A DNA stretch of 64,000 bases from Chamaelirium japonicum (taxonomy: Eukaryota; Streptophyta; Magnoliopsida; Liliales; Melanthiaceae): positions 62,001-126,000 of the forward strand of contig CANTAL010000199.1 of the NCBI GenBank assembly GCA_947650365.1, given 5' to 3'. Under the pieces are notes generated by a model, which was given only the letters and a program-made list of their open reading frames with translations, had not been told where the DNA came from and ran no database searches. The position numbers were made by a program, and so were the translations under genes. Shown piece by piece: positions 12,301 to 27,800 of the stretch; the stretch's first letter is position 1, and every line of letters begins with the position of its first letter.

Positions 12301-13500
12301 TTCTAATTCATTTGCACGATCTATTCTAATTCATTCATATGATCCATTCTAATTCATTCATACGATCCATTCTAATTCATTCGCACGAATGTATCCATTC
12401 TAATTCATTCGTACGATCCATTCTAATACATTCCCACAATCTAATCTAATTCATTCGTACGATCTATTCTAATTCATTAGCACGATCCATTCTAATTCAT
12501 TCGTACGATCCATTCTATTTCATTCGTACGATCCTTTCTTACTCATTCGTACGATCCATTCTAATTCATTCGCACGAATGTATCTATTCTAATTCATTCG
12601 TACGATCCATTTTAATTCATTTGCATGATCCATTCTAATTTATTCATACGATCCATTCTAATTCATTCGTACGATCCATTCTAATTCATTCGCACAATCT
12701 ATTCTAATTCATTCGTACGATCCATTCTAATTCATTAGCACGATCCATTCTAATTTATTCGTACGATCCATTCTATTTCATTCCTACGATCCATTCTTAC
12801 TCATTCGTACGATCCATTCTAATTCATTCGCACGAATGTGTCCATTCTAATTCATTCGTACAATCCATTCTAATTCATTCGCACGATCCATTCTAATTCA
12901 TTCATACGATCTATTCTAATTCATTCGTACGATCCATTCTAATTCATTCGCATGATCCATTCTAATTCATTCATACGATCCATTCAAATTCATTCATACA
13001 ATCCATTCCAATTCTTTCACACGAATGTATCCATTCTAATTCATTCGTACGATCCACCCTAATTCCTTCGTATGATCCATTCTAATTCATTCGCACGAAT
13101 GTATCCATTCTAATTCATTCGTACGATCCATTCGAATTCATTCATACGATCTATTCTAATTCATTCATACGATCCATTCTAATTCATTCGTAGGATCCAT
13201 TCTAATTCATTCGCACAATCTATTCTAATTAATTCGTACGATCCATTCTAATTCATTCGCACGATCCATTCTAATTCATTTGCCCGATCCATTCTAATTT
13301 ATTCATACAATCCATTCTAATTCTTTTGCACGAATGTATCCATTTTAATTCATTCGTAAGCTCCATTCTAATTCCTTCGTACGATCCATTCTAATTCCTT
13401 CGTATGATCCATTCTAATTCCTTCGTACGATCCATTCTATTTCATTCGTATGATCCATTCTAATTCCTTCGTACGATCCATTCTAATTCATTCCCATAAA
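6380..13500 (+). repeat. Forward satellite array, left part
   Basis: Seven kilobases of forward monomers in which variant units recur in order: 28-bp GAATGTATCC units, TTAGCACG, CTATTTC, CTTACTC, CATACAATCC followed by TAATTCTTTCG, CCACCC (near 6491, 7855, 8347, 9636, 11749, 13053), the CCTTCGTACG series, and ATTCCCATGAATG (near 7368, 10027, 10485). By eye these landmarks recur about every 1.1-2 kb with order partly scrambled. A marker of shortened monomers first appears at about 10761-10815. No gene or unique DNA seen. Confidence 0.9.
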
Positions 13501-16250
13501 TGTATCCATTCTAAATTATACGTACGATCCATTCTAATTCATTCATACGATCCAATCTAATTCATTCATACGATCCATTCTAATTCATTCGTATTATCTT
13601 TTCTAATTCATTCGTACGATCCATTCTAATTCATTAGCACGATCCATTCTAATTGATTCGTACGATCCATTCTATTTCATTCATACGATCCATTCTTACT
13701 CATTCATACGATCAATTCTAATTCATTCGCACGAATGTATCCATTCTAATTCATTTGAACGATCCATTCTAATTCATTCGCACGATCCATTCTAATTCAT
13801 TCATACGATCCATTCTAATTTATTCGTACGGTTCATTCTAATTCATTCGCACAATCTATTTTAATTCATTCGTACGATCCATTCTAATTCGTTAGCACGA
13901 TCCATTCTAATTCATTCGTACGATCCATTCTTTTTCATTCGTACGATCCATTCTTACTCATTCGTACGATCCATTCTAATTCATTCGGACGAATATATCC
14001 ATTCTAATTCATTCGTATGATCCATTCTAATTCATTTGCACGATTTATTCTAATTCATTCATACGATCCATTCTAATTCATTCGTACGATCCATTCTAAT
14101 TCATTTGCATGATCCATTCTAATTCATTCATATGATCCATTCTAATTCATTCGTACAATCCATTCTAATTCTTTCGCACGAATGTATCCATTCTAATTCA
14201 TTCGTACGATCCACCCTAATTCCTTCGTATGATCCATTCTAATTCATTCGAACGAATGTATCCATTCTAATTCATTCATACGATCCATTCGAATTCATTC
14301 ATATGATCCATTCAAATTCATTCATACGATCCATTCTAATTCATTCGCACGAATGTATCCATTCTAATTCATTCGTACGATCCATTCTAATTCATTCGCA
14401 CAATCTATTCTAATTCATTCATACGATCCATTCTAATTCATTCGCACGATCCATTCTAATTCATTTGCATGATCCATTCTAATTCATTCATACAATCCAT
14501 TCTAATTCTTTTGCACAAATCTATCCATTCTAATTCATTCGAACGATCCATTCTAATTCCTTCGTACGATCCATTATAATTCCTTCGTACAATCCATTCT
14601 AATTCCTTCGTACGATCCATTCTATTTCATTCATATGATCCATTCTAATTCGTTCGTACGATCCATTCTAATTCATTCCCATGTATGTATCCATTCTAAT
14701 TCTTACGTACGATCCATTCTAATTCATTCATACGATCCAATCTAATTCATTCATAAGATCCATTCTAATTCATTCACACGAATGTATCCATTCTAATTCA
14801 TTCGTACGATCCATTCTAATTCATTCGCACAATCTATTCTAATTCATTCGTACGATCCATTTTAATTCATTAGCACGATCCATTCTAATTCTTTCGTACG
14901 ATCCATTCTATTTCATTCGTACGATCCATTCTTACTCATTCATACAATCCATTCTAATTCATTCGCACGAATGTATCCTTTCTAATTCATTCGTATGACC
15001 GATTCTAATTCATTCGCATGATCCATTCTAATTCATTCATACGATCCATTCTAATTCATTCGTACGATCCATTCTAATTCATTCGCACGATCCATTCTAA
15101 TTCATTCATACGATCCATTCTAATTCATTCATACGATCCATTCTAATTCATTCACACGAATGTATCCATTCTAATTCATTCGTACGATCCATTCTAATTC
15201 ATTCGCACAATCTATTTAAATTCATTCGTACGATCCATTCTAATTCATTAGCACGATCCATTCTAATTCATTCGTATGATCAATTCTATTTCAATCGTAT
15301 GATCCATATTATTTCATTCGTACGATCCATTCGAATTCATTCATACGATCTATTCTTTTTCATTCGTACGATCCATTCTAATTCGTTCGCACAATCTATT
15401 CTAATTTATTCGTACGATCCATTCTAATTCATTAGCACGATCCATTCTAATTCATTCGTACGATCCATAATATTTCATTCATACGATCCATTCATACTCA
15501 TTCGTACGATCCATTCTAATTCATTCGCACGAATGTATCCATTCTAATTCATTCTTATGATCCATTCTAATTCATTCGCACGATCCATTCTAATTCATTC
15601 ATACGATTCATTCTAATTCATTCATACGATCCATTCTAATTCATTCGCACGATCCATTCTAATTCATTCATACGATCCATTCTAATTCATTCATACAATC
15701 CATTCTAATTCTTTCGTACGAATGTATCTATTCTAATTCATTCGTACAATCTACCCTAATTTCTTCGTCTGATCCATTCTAATTCATTCGCACGAATGTA
15801 TCCATTCTAATTCATTCGTACGATCCATTCGAATTCATTCATACGATCCATTCTAATTCATTCATACGATCCATTCTAATTCATTCGCACGAATGTATCC
15901 ATTCTAATTCATTCGTACGATCCATTCTAATTCATTCGCACAATCTATTCTAATTCATTCGTACGATCCATTCTAATTCATTTGCTCGATCCATTCTAAT
16001 TCATTTGTACGATCCATTCTAATTCATTCATACAATCTATTCTAATTCTTTTGCACGAATGTATCCATTCTAATTCATTCGTACGATCCATTCTAATTCC
16101 TTCATACGATCCATTCTAATTCCTTCATATGATCCATTCTAATTCCTTCGTTCGATCCATTCTAATTCATTCCCATGAATGTATCCATTCTAATTCATAC
16201 GTACGATCCATTCTAATTCATTCACACGATCCAATCAAATTCATTCATAC
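13500..16250 (+). repeat. Higher-order repeat copy, counterpart of 18.8-21.8 kb
   Basis: Landmarks here reappear in order about 5.3-5.55 kb downstream. The rare monomer with TATCTTTTCT at about 13595 matches 18917 (shift 5322), GAATGTATCCTTTCT at 14969 matches 20244 (shift 5275), and CCTTCGTTCG at about 16145 matches 21699 (shift 5554). The drifting shift shows monomer gains and losses between copies. Confidence 0.8.
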
Positions 16251-16280
16251 GATCCATTCTAATTCATTCGCACGAATGTA

Positions 16281-16330
16281 TCCATTCTAATTCTTTCTAA
16301 TTCTTTCGTACAATCCATTCGTACGATACA
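16281..16330 (+). repeat. Irregular marker of truncated monomers
   Basis: Monomer phase breaks here: TCCATTCTAATTC runs straight into TTTCTAATTC, then TTCGTACAATCCATTC is followed directly by GTACGATACATTC. The same composite, usually ending TTCCTTCGCACGAATG, recurs at about 10761, 21841, 23711, 28111, 34978, 36916, 44401, 46278, 47776, 49246 and 57741. It is a useful anchor for aligning higher-order copies. Confidence 0.8.
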
Positions 16331-17055
16331 TTCTAATTCCTTCGCACGAATGTATCCATTCTAATTCATCCATTTGATCCATTCGAATTCATTCGCACAA
16401 TCTATTCTAATTCATTCGTACGATCCATTCTAATTCATTAGCATGATCCATTCTAATTCATTCGTATGAACTATTCTATTTCATTCGTACGATCCATTCT
16501 AATTCATTCGAACGATCCATTCTAATTCATTCATACGATTCATTCTAATTCATTCGTATGATCCATTATAATTCATTCGCACGATCCATTCTAATTCATT
16601 CATACGAACCATTCTAATTTATTCATACGATCCATTCTAATTCATTCGCACGAATGTATCCATTCTAATTCATTCGTACGATCCATTCTAATTCATTCGC
16701 ACGATCCATTCTAATTCATTCATACCATCTAGTCTAATTCATTCGTACGATTCATTCTAATTCATTCGTATGAATGTATCCATTCTAATTCATTCGTACG
16801 ATCCATTCTAATTCATTCGCACGATCCAATCTAATTCATTCAAACGATCCATTTTAATTCATTCGTATGATCCATTCAATTTCATTCATACGATCCATTC
16901 TTACTCATTCGTCCGATCCATTCAAATTCATATGTACAATCCATCCTAATTCATTCGTACGATCCATTCTAATTCGTTCGCACAATCTATTCTAATTCAT
17001 TCGTACGATCCATTGTAATTCATTAGCACGATTCATTCTAATTCATTCGTACGAT

Positions 17056-20000
17056 CCGTTCTATTTCATTCGTACGATCCATTCTTACTCATTCGTACGA
17101 TCCATTCTAATTCATTCGCACGAATGTATCCATTCTAATTCATTCATACGTTCCATTCTAATTCATTCGCACGATCCATTCTAATTCATTCGTACGATCC
17201 ATTCTAATTCATTCGCACGATCCATTCTAATTCATTCATACGATCCATTCTAATTCATTCATACGATCCATTCTAATTCATTCGCACGAATGTATCCATT
17301 CTAATTCATTCGTACGATCCATTCTAATTCATTCGCACAATCCATTCTAATTCATTCATACGATCCTGTCTAATTCATTCATACGATCCATTCTAATTCA
17401 TTCGTACGAATGTATCCATTCTAATTCATTCGTCCAATCCATTCTAATTCATTCGCACGATCCATTCTAATTCATTCGTACGATCCATTCTATTTCATTC
17501 GTACGATCCATTCTTAGTCATTCGTACGATCCATTCTAATTCATTCGCATGAATGTATCCATTCTAATTCATTCGTACGATCTATTCTAATTCATTCACA
17601 CGATCTATTCTAATTAATTCATACGATCCATTCTAATTCATTCGTATGATCCTTTCTAATTCATTCACACGATCTATTTTAATTCATTCATACGATCCAT
17701 TCTAATTCATTCATACAATCCATTCTAATTCTTTCGCACGAATGTATCCATTCTAATTCATTCGTACGATCCACCCTAATTCATTCGTATGATCCATTCT
17801 AATTTATTCGCATGAATGTATCCATTCTAATTCCTTCGTACGATCCATTCGAATTCATTCGTACGATCTATTTTAATTCATTCATACGATCCATTCTAAT
17901 TCATTCACACGAATGTATCCATTCTAATTCATTCGTACGATCCATTCTAATTCATTTGCATAATGTATTCTAATTCATTCGTACGATCCATTCTAAATCA
18001 TTCGCACGATCCATTCTAATTCATTTGCACGATCCATTCTAATTTATTCATACAGTCCATTCTAATTCTTTTGCACGAATGTATCCATTCTAATTTATTC
18101 GTACGATCCATTCTAATTCCTTCGTACGATCCATTCTAATTCCTTCGTACGATCCATTCTAATTCATTCGCACGATCCATTCTAATTCATTCATACGATC
18201 CATTCTAATTCATTCATACGATCCATTCTAATTCATTCGCACGAATGCATCCATTCTAATTCATTCGTACGATCCATTCTAATTCATTCGCACGATCCAT
18301 TCTAATTCATTCATACGATCCAGCCTAATTCATTCGTACGATCCATTCTAATTCATTCGTACGAATGTATCCATTCTAATTCATTCGTGCGATCCATTTT
18401 AATTCATTCGCACGATCCATTCTAATTCATTCGTACGATCCATTCTATTTCATTCGTACGATCCATTCTTACTCATTCGTACGATCCATTTTAATTCATT
18501 CGCATGAATGTATCCATTCTAATTCATTCGTACGATCCATTCTAATTCATTCGCACGATCTATTCTAATTAATTTATACGATCCATTCTAATTTATTCGT
18601 ACGATCCATTCTAATTCATTCGCACGATCTATTCTAATTCATTCATACGATCCATTCTAATTCATTCATACAATTCATTCTAATTCTTTCGCACGAATGT
18701 ATCCATTCTAATTCATTCGTACGATCCACCCTAATTCCTTCGTACGATCGATTCTAATTCATTCCCATGAATGTATCCATTCTAATTTATACGTACGATC
18801 CATTCTAATTCATTCATACGATCCAATCTAATTCATTCATACGATCCATTCTAATTCATTCGCACGAATGTATCCATTCTAATTCATTCGTATGATCCAT
18901 TCTAATTCATTCGCACTATCTTTTCTAATTCATTCGTATGATCCATTTTAATTCATTAGCCTGATCCATTCTAATTCATTCGTATGATCCATTCTATTTC
19001 ATTCGTACGATCCATTCTTACTCATTCATACGATCCATTCTAATTCATTCGCACGAATGTATCCATTCTAATTCATTCGTACGATCCATTCTAATTCATT
19101 CGCACGATCCATTCTAATTCATTCATACGATCCATTCTAATTCATTTGTACGATCCATTCTATTTCATTCGCACAATCTATTCTAATTCATTCGTACGAT
19201 CCATTCTAATTCGTTAGCACGATCCATTCTAATTCTTCGTACAATCCATTCTATTTCATTCGGACGATCCATTCTTACTCATTCGTACGATCCATTCTAA
19301 TTCATTCGCACGAATGTATCCATTCTAATTCATTCGTATGATCTATTCTAATTCATTTGCACGATCTATTCTAATTCATTCATACGGTCCATTCTAATTC
19401 ATTCTTACGATCCATTCTAATTCATTTGCACGATCCATTCTAATTCATACATATGATCCATTCTAATTAATTCGTACAATCCATTCTAATTCTTTCGCAC
19501 GAATGTATCCATTCTAATTCATTCGTACGATCCACCCTAATTCCTTCGTATGATACATTCTAATTCATTCGAACGAATGTATTCATTCTAATTCATTCGT
19601 ACGATCCATTATAATTCATTCATACGATCCATTCTAATTCATTCGCACGAATGTATCCATTCTAATTCATTCGTACGATCCATTCTCATTCATTCGCACA
19701 ATCTATTCTAATTCATTCGTACGATCCTTTCTAATTCATTCGCACGATCCATTCTAATTCATTTGCACGATCCATTCTAATTCATTCATACAATCCATTC
19801 TAATTCTTTTGCACAAATGTATCCATTCTAATTCATTCATACGATCCATTCTAATTCCTTCGTACGATCCATTCTAATTCCTTCGTACGATCCATTCAAT
19901 TTCATTCGTATAATCCATTCTAATTCCTTCGTACGTTCCATTCTAATTCATTCCCATAAATGTATCCATTCTAATTCATACGTACGATCCATTCTAATTC

Positions 20001-23000
20001 ATTCATACTATCCAATCTAATTCATTCATAAGATCCATTCTAATTCATTCGCACAAATGTATCTATTCTAATTCATTCGTACGATCCATTCTAATTCATT
20101 AGCACAATCTATTCTAATTCATTCGTACGATCCATTCTAATTCATTAGCACGATCCATTCTAATTCTTTCGTACGATCCATTCTATTTCATTCGTACGAT
20201 CCATTCTTACTCATTCGTACGATCCATTCTATTTCATTCGCACGAATGTATCCTTTCTAATTCATTCGTACGACCCATTCTAATTCATTCGCATGATCCA
20301 TTCTAATTCATTCATACGATCCATTCTAATTCATTCGTACGATCCATTCTAATTCATTCGCACGATCCATTCAAATTCATTCATACAATCCATTCTAATT
20401 CATTCATACGATCCATTCTAATTCATTCACATGAATGTATCCATTCTAATTTATTCGTACGATCCATTCTAATTCATTCGCACAATCTATTCAAATTCAT
20501 TCATACGATCCATTCTAATTCATTAGCACGATCCATTTTAATTGATTCGTACGATCCAATCTATTTCAATCCTACGATCCATTCTTACTCATTCGTATGA
20601 TCCATTCTAATTCATTCGCACGAATGTATCCATTCTAATTCATTCGTACGATGCATTCTAATTCATTCGCACGATCTATTATAATTCATTCATACGATCC
20701 ATTCTAATTCATCCGTACGATCCTATCTAATTCATTCGCACAATCTATTCTAATTTATTCGTACGATCCATTCTAATTCATTAGCACGATCCATTCTAAT
20801 TCATTCTTACGATCCATTCTATTTCATTCAAACGATCCATTCGTACTCATTCGTACGATCCATTCTAATTCATTCGCACGAATGTATCCATTCTAATTCA
20901 TTCGTACGATCCATTCTAATTCATTCGCACGTTCCATTCTAATTCATTCATACGATCCATTCTAATTCATTCGTACGCGAATGATCCATTCTAATTCATT
21001 CGCACGAATGTATCCATTCTAATTCATTCGTACGACCCATTCTAATTCATTCGCACGAATGTATCCATTCTAATTCATTCGTATGATTCATTCGAATTCA
21101 TTCATACGATCCATTCTAATTCATTCATACGATCCATTCTAATTCATTCGTGCGAATGTATCCATTCTAATTCATTCGTACAATCCATTCTAACTCATTC
21201 TCACAATCTATTCTAATTCATTCGTACGATCCATTCTAATTCATTCATACAATCCATTTTAATTCTTTCGCACGAATGTATCCATTCTAATTCATTCGTA
21301 TAATCCACCCTAATTCATTCTTATGATCCTTTCTAATTCATTAGCACGAATGTATCCATTCTAATTCATTCGTACGATCCATTCGAATTCATTCATACGA
21401 TCCATTCTAATTCAATCATACGATCCATTCTAATTCATTCGCACGAATGTATCCATTCTAATTCATTCGTACGATCCATTCTAATTCATTCGCACAATCA
21501 ATTCTAATTCATTCTTACGATCCATTCTAATTCATTCGCACGATCCATTCTAATTCATTTGTACGATCCATTCTAATTCATTCATACAATCCATTCTAAT
21601 TCTTTTGCACGAATGTATCCATTCTAATTCATTTGTACGATTCATTCTAATTCCTTCATACGATCCATTCTAATTCCTTCGTATGATCCATTCTAATTCC
21701 TTCGTTCGATCCATTCTAATTCATTCCCAAGAATATATCCATTCTAATTCATACGTACGATCCATTCTAATTCATTCATACGATCCAATCTAATTCATTC
21801 ATACGATCCATTCTAATTCATTTGCACTAATGTATCCATTCTAATTCATTCTAATTCCTTCGTACGATCCATTCGTATGATACATTCTAATTCCTTCGCA
21901 CGAATGTATCCATTCTAATTCATCCTTATGATCCATTCGAATTCATTCGCACAATCTATTCTAATTCATTCGTACGATCCATTCTAATTCATTAGCACGA
22001 TCCATTCTAATTCATTCGTACGAACCATTCTATTTCATTCGTATGATCCATTCTAATTCATTCGCATGATCCATTCTAATTCATTCGTACGATCCATTCT
22101 AATTTATTCGCACGATCCATTCTAATTCATTCATATGATCCATTCTAATTTATTCATATGATCCATTCTAATTCATTCGCACGAATGTATCCACTCTAAT
22201 TCATTCGTACGATCCATTCTAATTCATTCGCACGATCCATTCTAATTCGTTCATACGATCCAGTCTAATTCATTCGTACGATCCATTCTAATTCATTCAT
22301 ATGAATGTATCTATTCTAATTCATTCGTACGATCCATTCTAATTCATTCGATCGATCCAATCTAATTCATTCGAACGATCCATTCTAATTCATTCGTACG
22401 ATCCATTCAATTTCATTCGTACGATCCATTCTTACTCATTCGTACGAGCCATTCAAATTCATACGTACAATCCATTGTAATTCATTCGTACGATCTATTC
22501 TAATTCGTTCGCACAATCTATTCTAATTCATTCGTACGATCCATTATAATTCATTAGCACGATTTATTCTAATTCATTCGTACGATCCATTCTATTTCAT
22601 TCGTACGATCCATTCTTACTCATTCGTACGATCCATTCTAATTCATTCGCACGAATGTATCCATTCTTATTCATTTATACGTTCCATTCTAATTCATTCG
22701 CACGATCTATTCTAATTCATTCATACGATCCATTCTAATTCATTCGTACGATCCATTCTAGTTCATTCGCACGATCCATTCTAATTCATTCATACGATCC
22801 ATTCTAATTCATTCATACGATCCATTCTAATTCATTCGCACGAATGTATCCATTCTAATTCATTCGTACGATCTATTCTAATTCATTCGCACGATCCATT
22901 CTAATTCATTCATACGATCCAGTCTAATTCATTCGTACGATCCATTCTAATTCATTCGTACGAATGTATCCATTCTAATTCATTCGTGCGATCCATTCTA

Positions 23001-24850
23001 ATTCATTCGCACGATCCAATCTAATTCATTCGCACGATCCATTCTAATTCATTCGTACGATCCATTCTATTTCATTCATATGATCCATTCTTACTCATTC
23101 GTACGATCCATTCTAATTCATTTCGCATGAATGTATCCATTCTAATTCATTCGTACGATCCATTCTAATTCATTCGAACGATCTATTCTAATTCATTCAT
23201 ACGATCCATTCTAATTAATTCGTACGATCCATTCTAATTCATTCGCACGATCTATTCTAATTCATTCATACGTCCCATTCTAATTCATTCATACAATCCA
23301 TTCTAATTCTTTCGCACGAATGTATCCATTCTAATTCATTCGTACGATCCATTCTAATTCATTCGGACAATCTATTCTAATTCATTCGTACGATCCATTC
23401 TAATTCATTCGCACGATCCATTCTAATTCATTTATACGATCCATTCTAATTCATTCATACAATCCATTCTAATTCTTTTGCACGAATGTATCCATTTTAA
23501 TTCATTCGTATGATCCATTCTAATTCCTTCATACGATCCATTCTAATTCCTTCGTATGATCCATTCTAATTCCTTCGTTCGATCCATTCTAATTCATTCC
23601 CATGAATGTATCCATTCTAATTCATACATACGACCCATTCTAATTCATTCATACGATCCAATCTAATTCATTCATACGATCCATTCTAATTCATTCGCAC
23701 GAATGTATCCATTCTAATTCATTCTAATTCCTTCGTACGATCCATTTGTACGATACATTCTAATTCCTTCGCACGAATGTATCCATTCTAATTCATTCGT
23801 ACGATCCATTCTAATTCATTCGCACAATCTATTCTAATTCATTCGTACGATCAATTCTAATTCATTAGCACGATCCATTCTAATTCATTCGTACAAACCA
23901 TTCTATTTCATTCGTACGATCCATTCTTACTCATTCGTACGATCCATTCTAATTTATTCGCACGAATGTATCCATTCTTATTCATTCGTACGATCCATTC
24001 TAATTCATTCGCACGATCCATTCTAATTCATTCATACGTTCCATTCTAATTCATTCGTACGATCCATTCTAATTCATTCGCACGATCCATTCTAATTCAT
24101 TCATATGATCCATTCTAATTCATTCATACGATCCATTCTAATTCATTCGCACGAATGTATCCATTATAATTCTTTCATACAATCCATTCTAATTCATTCG
24201 CACAATCTATTCTAATTCATTCGTACGATCCATTCTAATTCATTAGCACGATCCATTCTAATTCATTCGTACGATCCATTCTATTTCATTGGTACGATCC
24301 ATTCTTACTCATTCGTACGATCCATTCTAATTCATTCGCACGAATGTATCCATTCTAATTCATTCGTACGTTCCATTCTAATTCATTTGCACGATCCATT
24401 CTAATTCATTCATACGTTCCATTCTAATTCATTCGTACGATCCATTCTAATTCATTTGTACGATCTATTCTTACTCATTCGTACGATCCATTCTAATTCA
24501 TTCGCATGAATGTATCCATTCTTATTCATTCGTACTATCCATTCTAATTCATTCGCACGATCCATTCTAATTCATTCATACGATCCATTCTAATTCATTC
24601 GTATGATCCATTCTAATTCATTCGCACGATCCATTCTAATTCATTCATACAATCCATTCTAATTTTTTCGCACGAATGTATCCATTCTAATTCATTCGTA
24701 CGATCCAGCCTAATTCCTTCATATGATCCATTCTAATTCATTTGCACGAATGTATCCATTCTAATTCATTTGTACGATCCATTCGAATTCATTCATACGA
24801 TCCATTCTAATTCATTCATACGATCCATTCTAATTCATTCGCACGAATGT
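17056..24850 (+). repeat. Segment whose copy lies at 39.83-47.4 kb
   Basis: Matched landmarks: CCGTTCTATTTC 17056 and 39829; CCACCCTAATTCATTCG 17771 and 40544 (both shift 22773); GAATGCATCC 18243 and 40965 (22722); TCTTTTCT 18919 and 41641 (22722); CCTTCGTTCG 21699 and 44261 (22562); CGTCCCATTC 23271 and 45832 (22561); CATTGGTACG near 24291 and 46852 (22561). The shift changes mainly in whole monomers. One step of 51 bp equals 23+28 and removes part of 17881-17950 from the right copy. Confidence 0.85.
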
Positions 24851-27800
24851 ATCCATTCTAATTCATTAGTACGATCCATTCTAATTCATTCGCACAATCG
24901 ATTCTAATTCATTTGTGCGATTCATTCTAAATCATTCGCACGATCCATTCTAATTTATTTGTACGATCCATTCTAATTCATTCATACAATCCATTCTAAT
25001 TCTTTTGCACGAATGTATCCATTCTAATTCATTCTTACGATCCATTCTAATTCCTTTGTACGATCCATTCTAATTCCTTCGTACGATCCATTCTAATTTC
25101 TTCGTACGATCCATTCTAATTCATTCCCATGAATGAATCCATTCTAATTAATATGTACGATCTATTCTAATTCATTCATACGATCCAATCTAATTCATTC
25201 ATACGATCTATTCCAATTCATTCGCACGAATGTATCCATTCTAATTCATTCGTACGATCTATTCTAACTCATTCGCACAATCTATTCTAATTCATTCGTA
25301 CGATCTATTCTAATTTATTAGCACGATCCATTCTAATTCATTCATACGATCCATTCTATTTCATTCGTACGATCCATTCTTACTCATTCGTACGATCCAT
25401 TCTAATTCATTCGCACGAATGTATCCATTCTAATTCATTCATACGTTCCATTCTAATTCATTCACACGATCCATTCAAATTGATTCATACGATCCATTCT
25501 GATTCATTCGCACGATCCATTCTAATTCATTCATACGATCCATTCTAATTCATTCATACGATCCATTCTAATTCATTCATACGATCCATTCTAATTCATT
25601 CGCACGAATGTATCCATTCTAATTCATTTGTACGATCCATTCTAATACATTCGCACAATCTATTCTAATTCATTCGTACGATCCATTCTATTTCATTCGT
25701 ATGATCCATTCTTACTCATTCAAACGATCCATTCTAATTCATTCGCACGAATGTATCCATTCTAATTCATTCATACGATCCATTCTAATTCATTTGCACG
25801 ATCCATTCTAATTCATTCATACGATCTATTCTAATTCATTCATATGATCCATTCTAATTCATTCGCACAATCTATTCTAATTCATTCGTACGATCCATTC
25901 TAATTAATTAGCACGATCCATTCTAATTCATTCGTACGGTCCATTCTATTTCATTCGTACAATCCATTCTTACTCATTTGTACGATCCTTTCTAATTCAT
26001 TCGTAAGAATGTATCTATTCTAATTCATTCGTACGATCCATTCTAATTCATTCGCACGATCCATTCCTTTTCATTCATACGATCCATTCTAATTCATTCG
26101 TACGATCCATTCTAATTCATTCACACGATCCATTCTAATTCATTCATACGATCCATTCTAATTCATTCATACAATCCATTCCAATTCTTTCGCACGAATG
26201 TATCCATTCTAATTCATTCGTACGCTCCACCCTAATTCCTTCGTATGATCCATTCGAATTCATTTGCACGAATGTATCTATTCTAAATCATTCGTACGAT
26301 CCATTCGAATTCATTCATACGATCTATTCTAATTCATTCATACGATCCATTCTAATTCATTCGCACGAATGTATCCATTCTAATTCATTCGTATGATCCA
26401 TTCTAATTCATTCGCACAATCTATTCTAATTCATTCGTACGATCCATTCTAATTCATTTGCACGATCCATTCTAATTCATTTGCACGATCCATTCTAATT
26501 CATTCATACAATCCATTCTAATTCTTTTGCACTAATGTATCCATTCTAATTCCTTCGTACGATCCATTCTAATTCCTTCGTACGATCCATTCTAATTCCT
26601 TTGTACGATCCATTCTATTTCATTCGTATGATCCATTCTAATTCCTTCGTACGATCCATTCTAATTCATTCCCATAAATATATCCATTCCAATTCATTCG
26701 CATGAATGTATCCATTCTAATTCATTCGTACGATCTATTCTAATTCATTCGCACAATCTATTCTAATTCATTCGTACGATCCATTCTAATTCATTAGCAC
26801 GGTCCATTCTAATTCATTCGTACGATCCATTCTATTTCATTTGTATGATCCATTCTTACTGATTCGTACGATCCATTCTAATTCATTCGCATGAATGTAT
26901 CCATTCTAATTCATTCGTATGATCCATTCTAATTCATTCGCATGATCCATTCTAATTCATTCATACGATCCATTCTAATTCATTTGTACGATCCATTCTA
27001 ATTCATTCGCATGATCCACCCTAATTCCTTCATATGATCCATTCTAATTCATTCGCACGAATGTATCCATTCTAATTCATTCGTACGATCCATTCGAATT
27101 CATTCATATGATCCATTCTAATTCATTCGTACAAATGTATCCATTCTAATTCATTCGTACGAATGTATCCATTCTAATTCATTCGTACGATCCATTCTAA
27201 TTCATTCGCACGATCCAATCTAATTCATTCGCACGATCCATTCTAATTCATTCATACGATCCATTCTATTTCATTCGTACGATCTATTCTTACTCATTCG
27301 TACGATCCATTCTAATTCATTCGCACGAATGTATCCATTCTAATTCATTCGTACGATCCATTCTAATTCATTCGCACGATCTATTCTAATTCATTCGTAC
27401 GATCCATTCTAATTCATTCGTACGATCCATTCTAATTCATTCGTACGATCCATTCTAATTCAATCGCACGATCCATTCTAATTCATTCATACGATCCATT
27501 CTAATTCATTCATACAATCCATTCTAATTCTTTCGCACAAATGTATCCATTCTAATTCATTCGTACGATCCACCCTAATTCCTTCGTATGATCCATTCTA
27601 ATTCATTCGCATGAATGTATCCATTCTAATTCATTCGTAAGATCCATTCGAATTCTTTCATACGATCCATTCTAATTCATTCATACGATCCATTCTAATT
27701 CATTCACACGAATGTATCCATTCTAATTCATTCGTACGATCTATTCTAATTCATTCGCACAATCTATTCTAATTCATTCATACGATCCATTCTAATTCAT

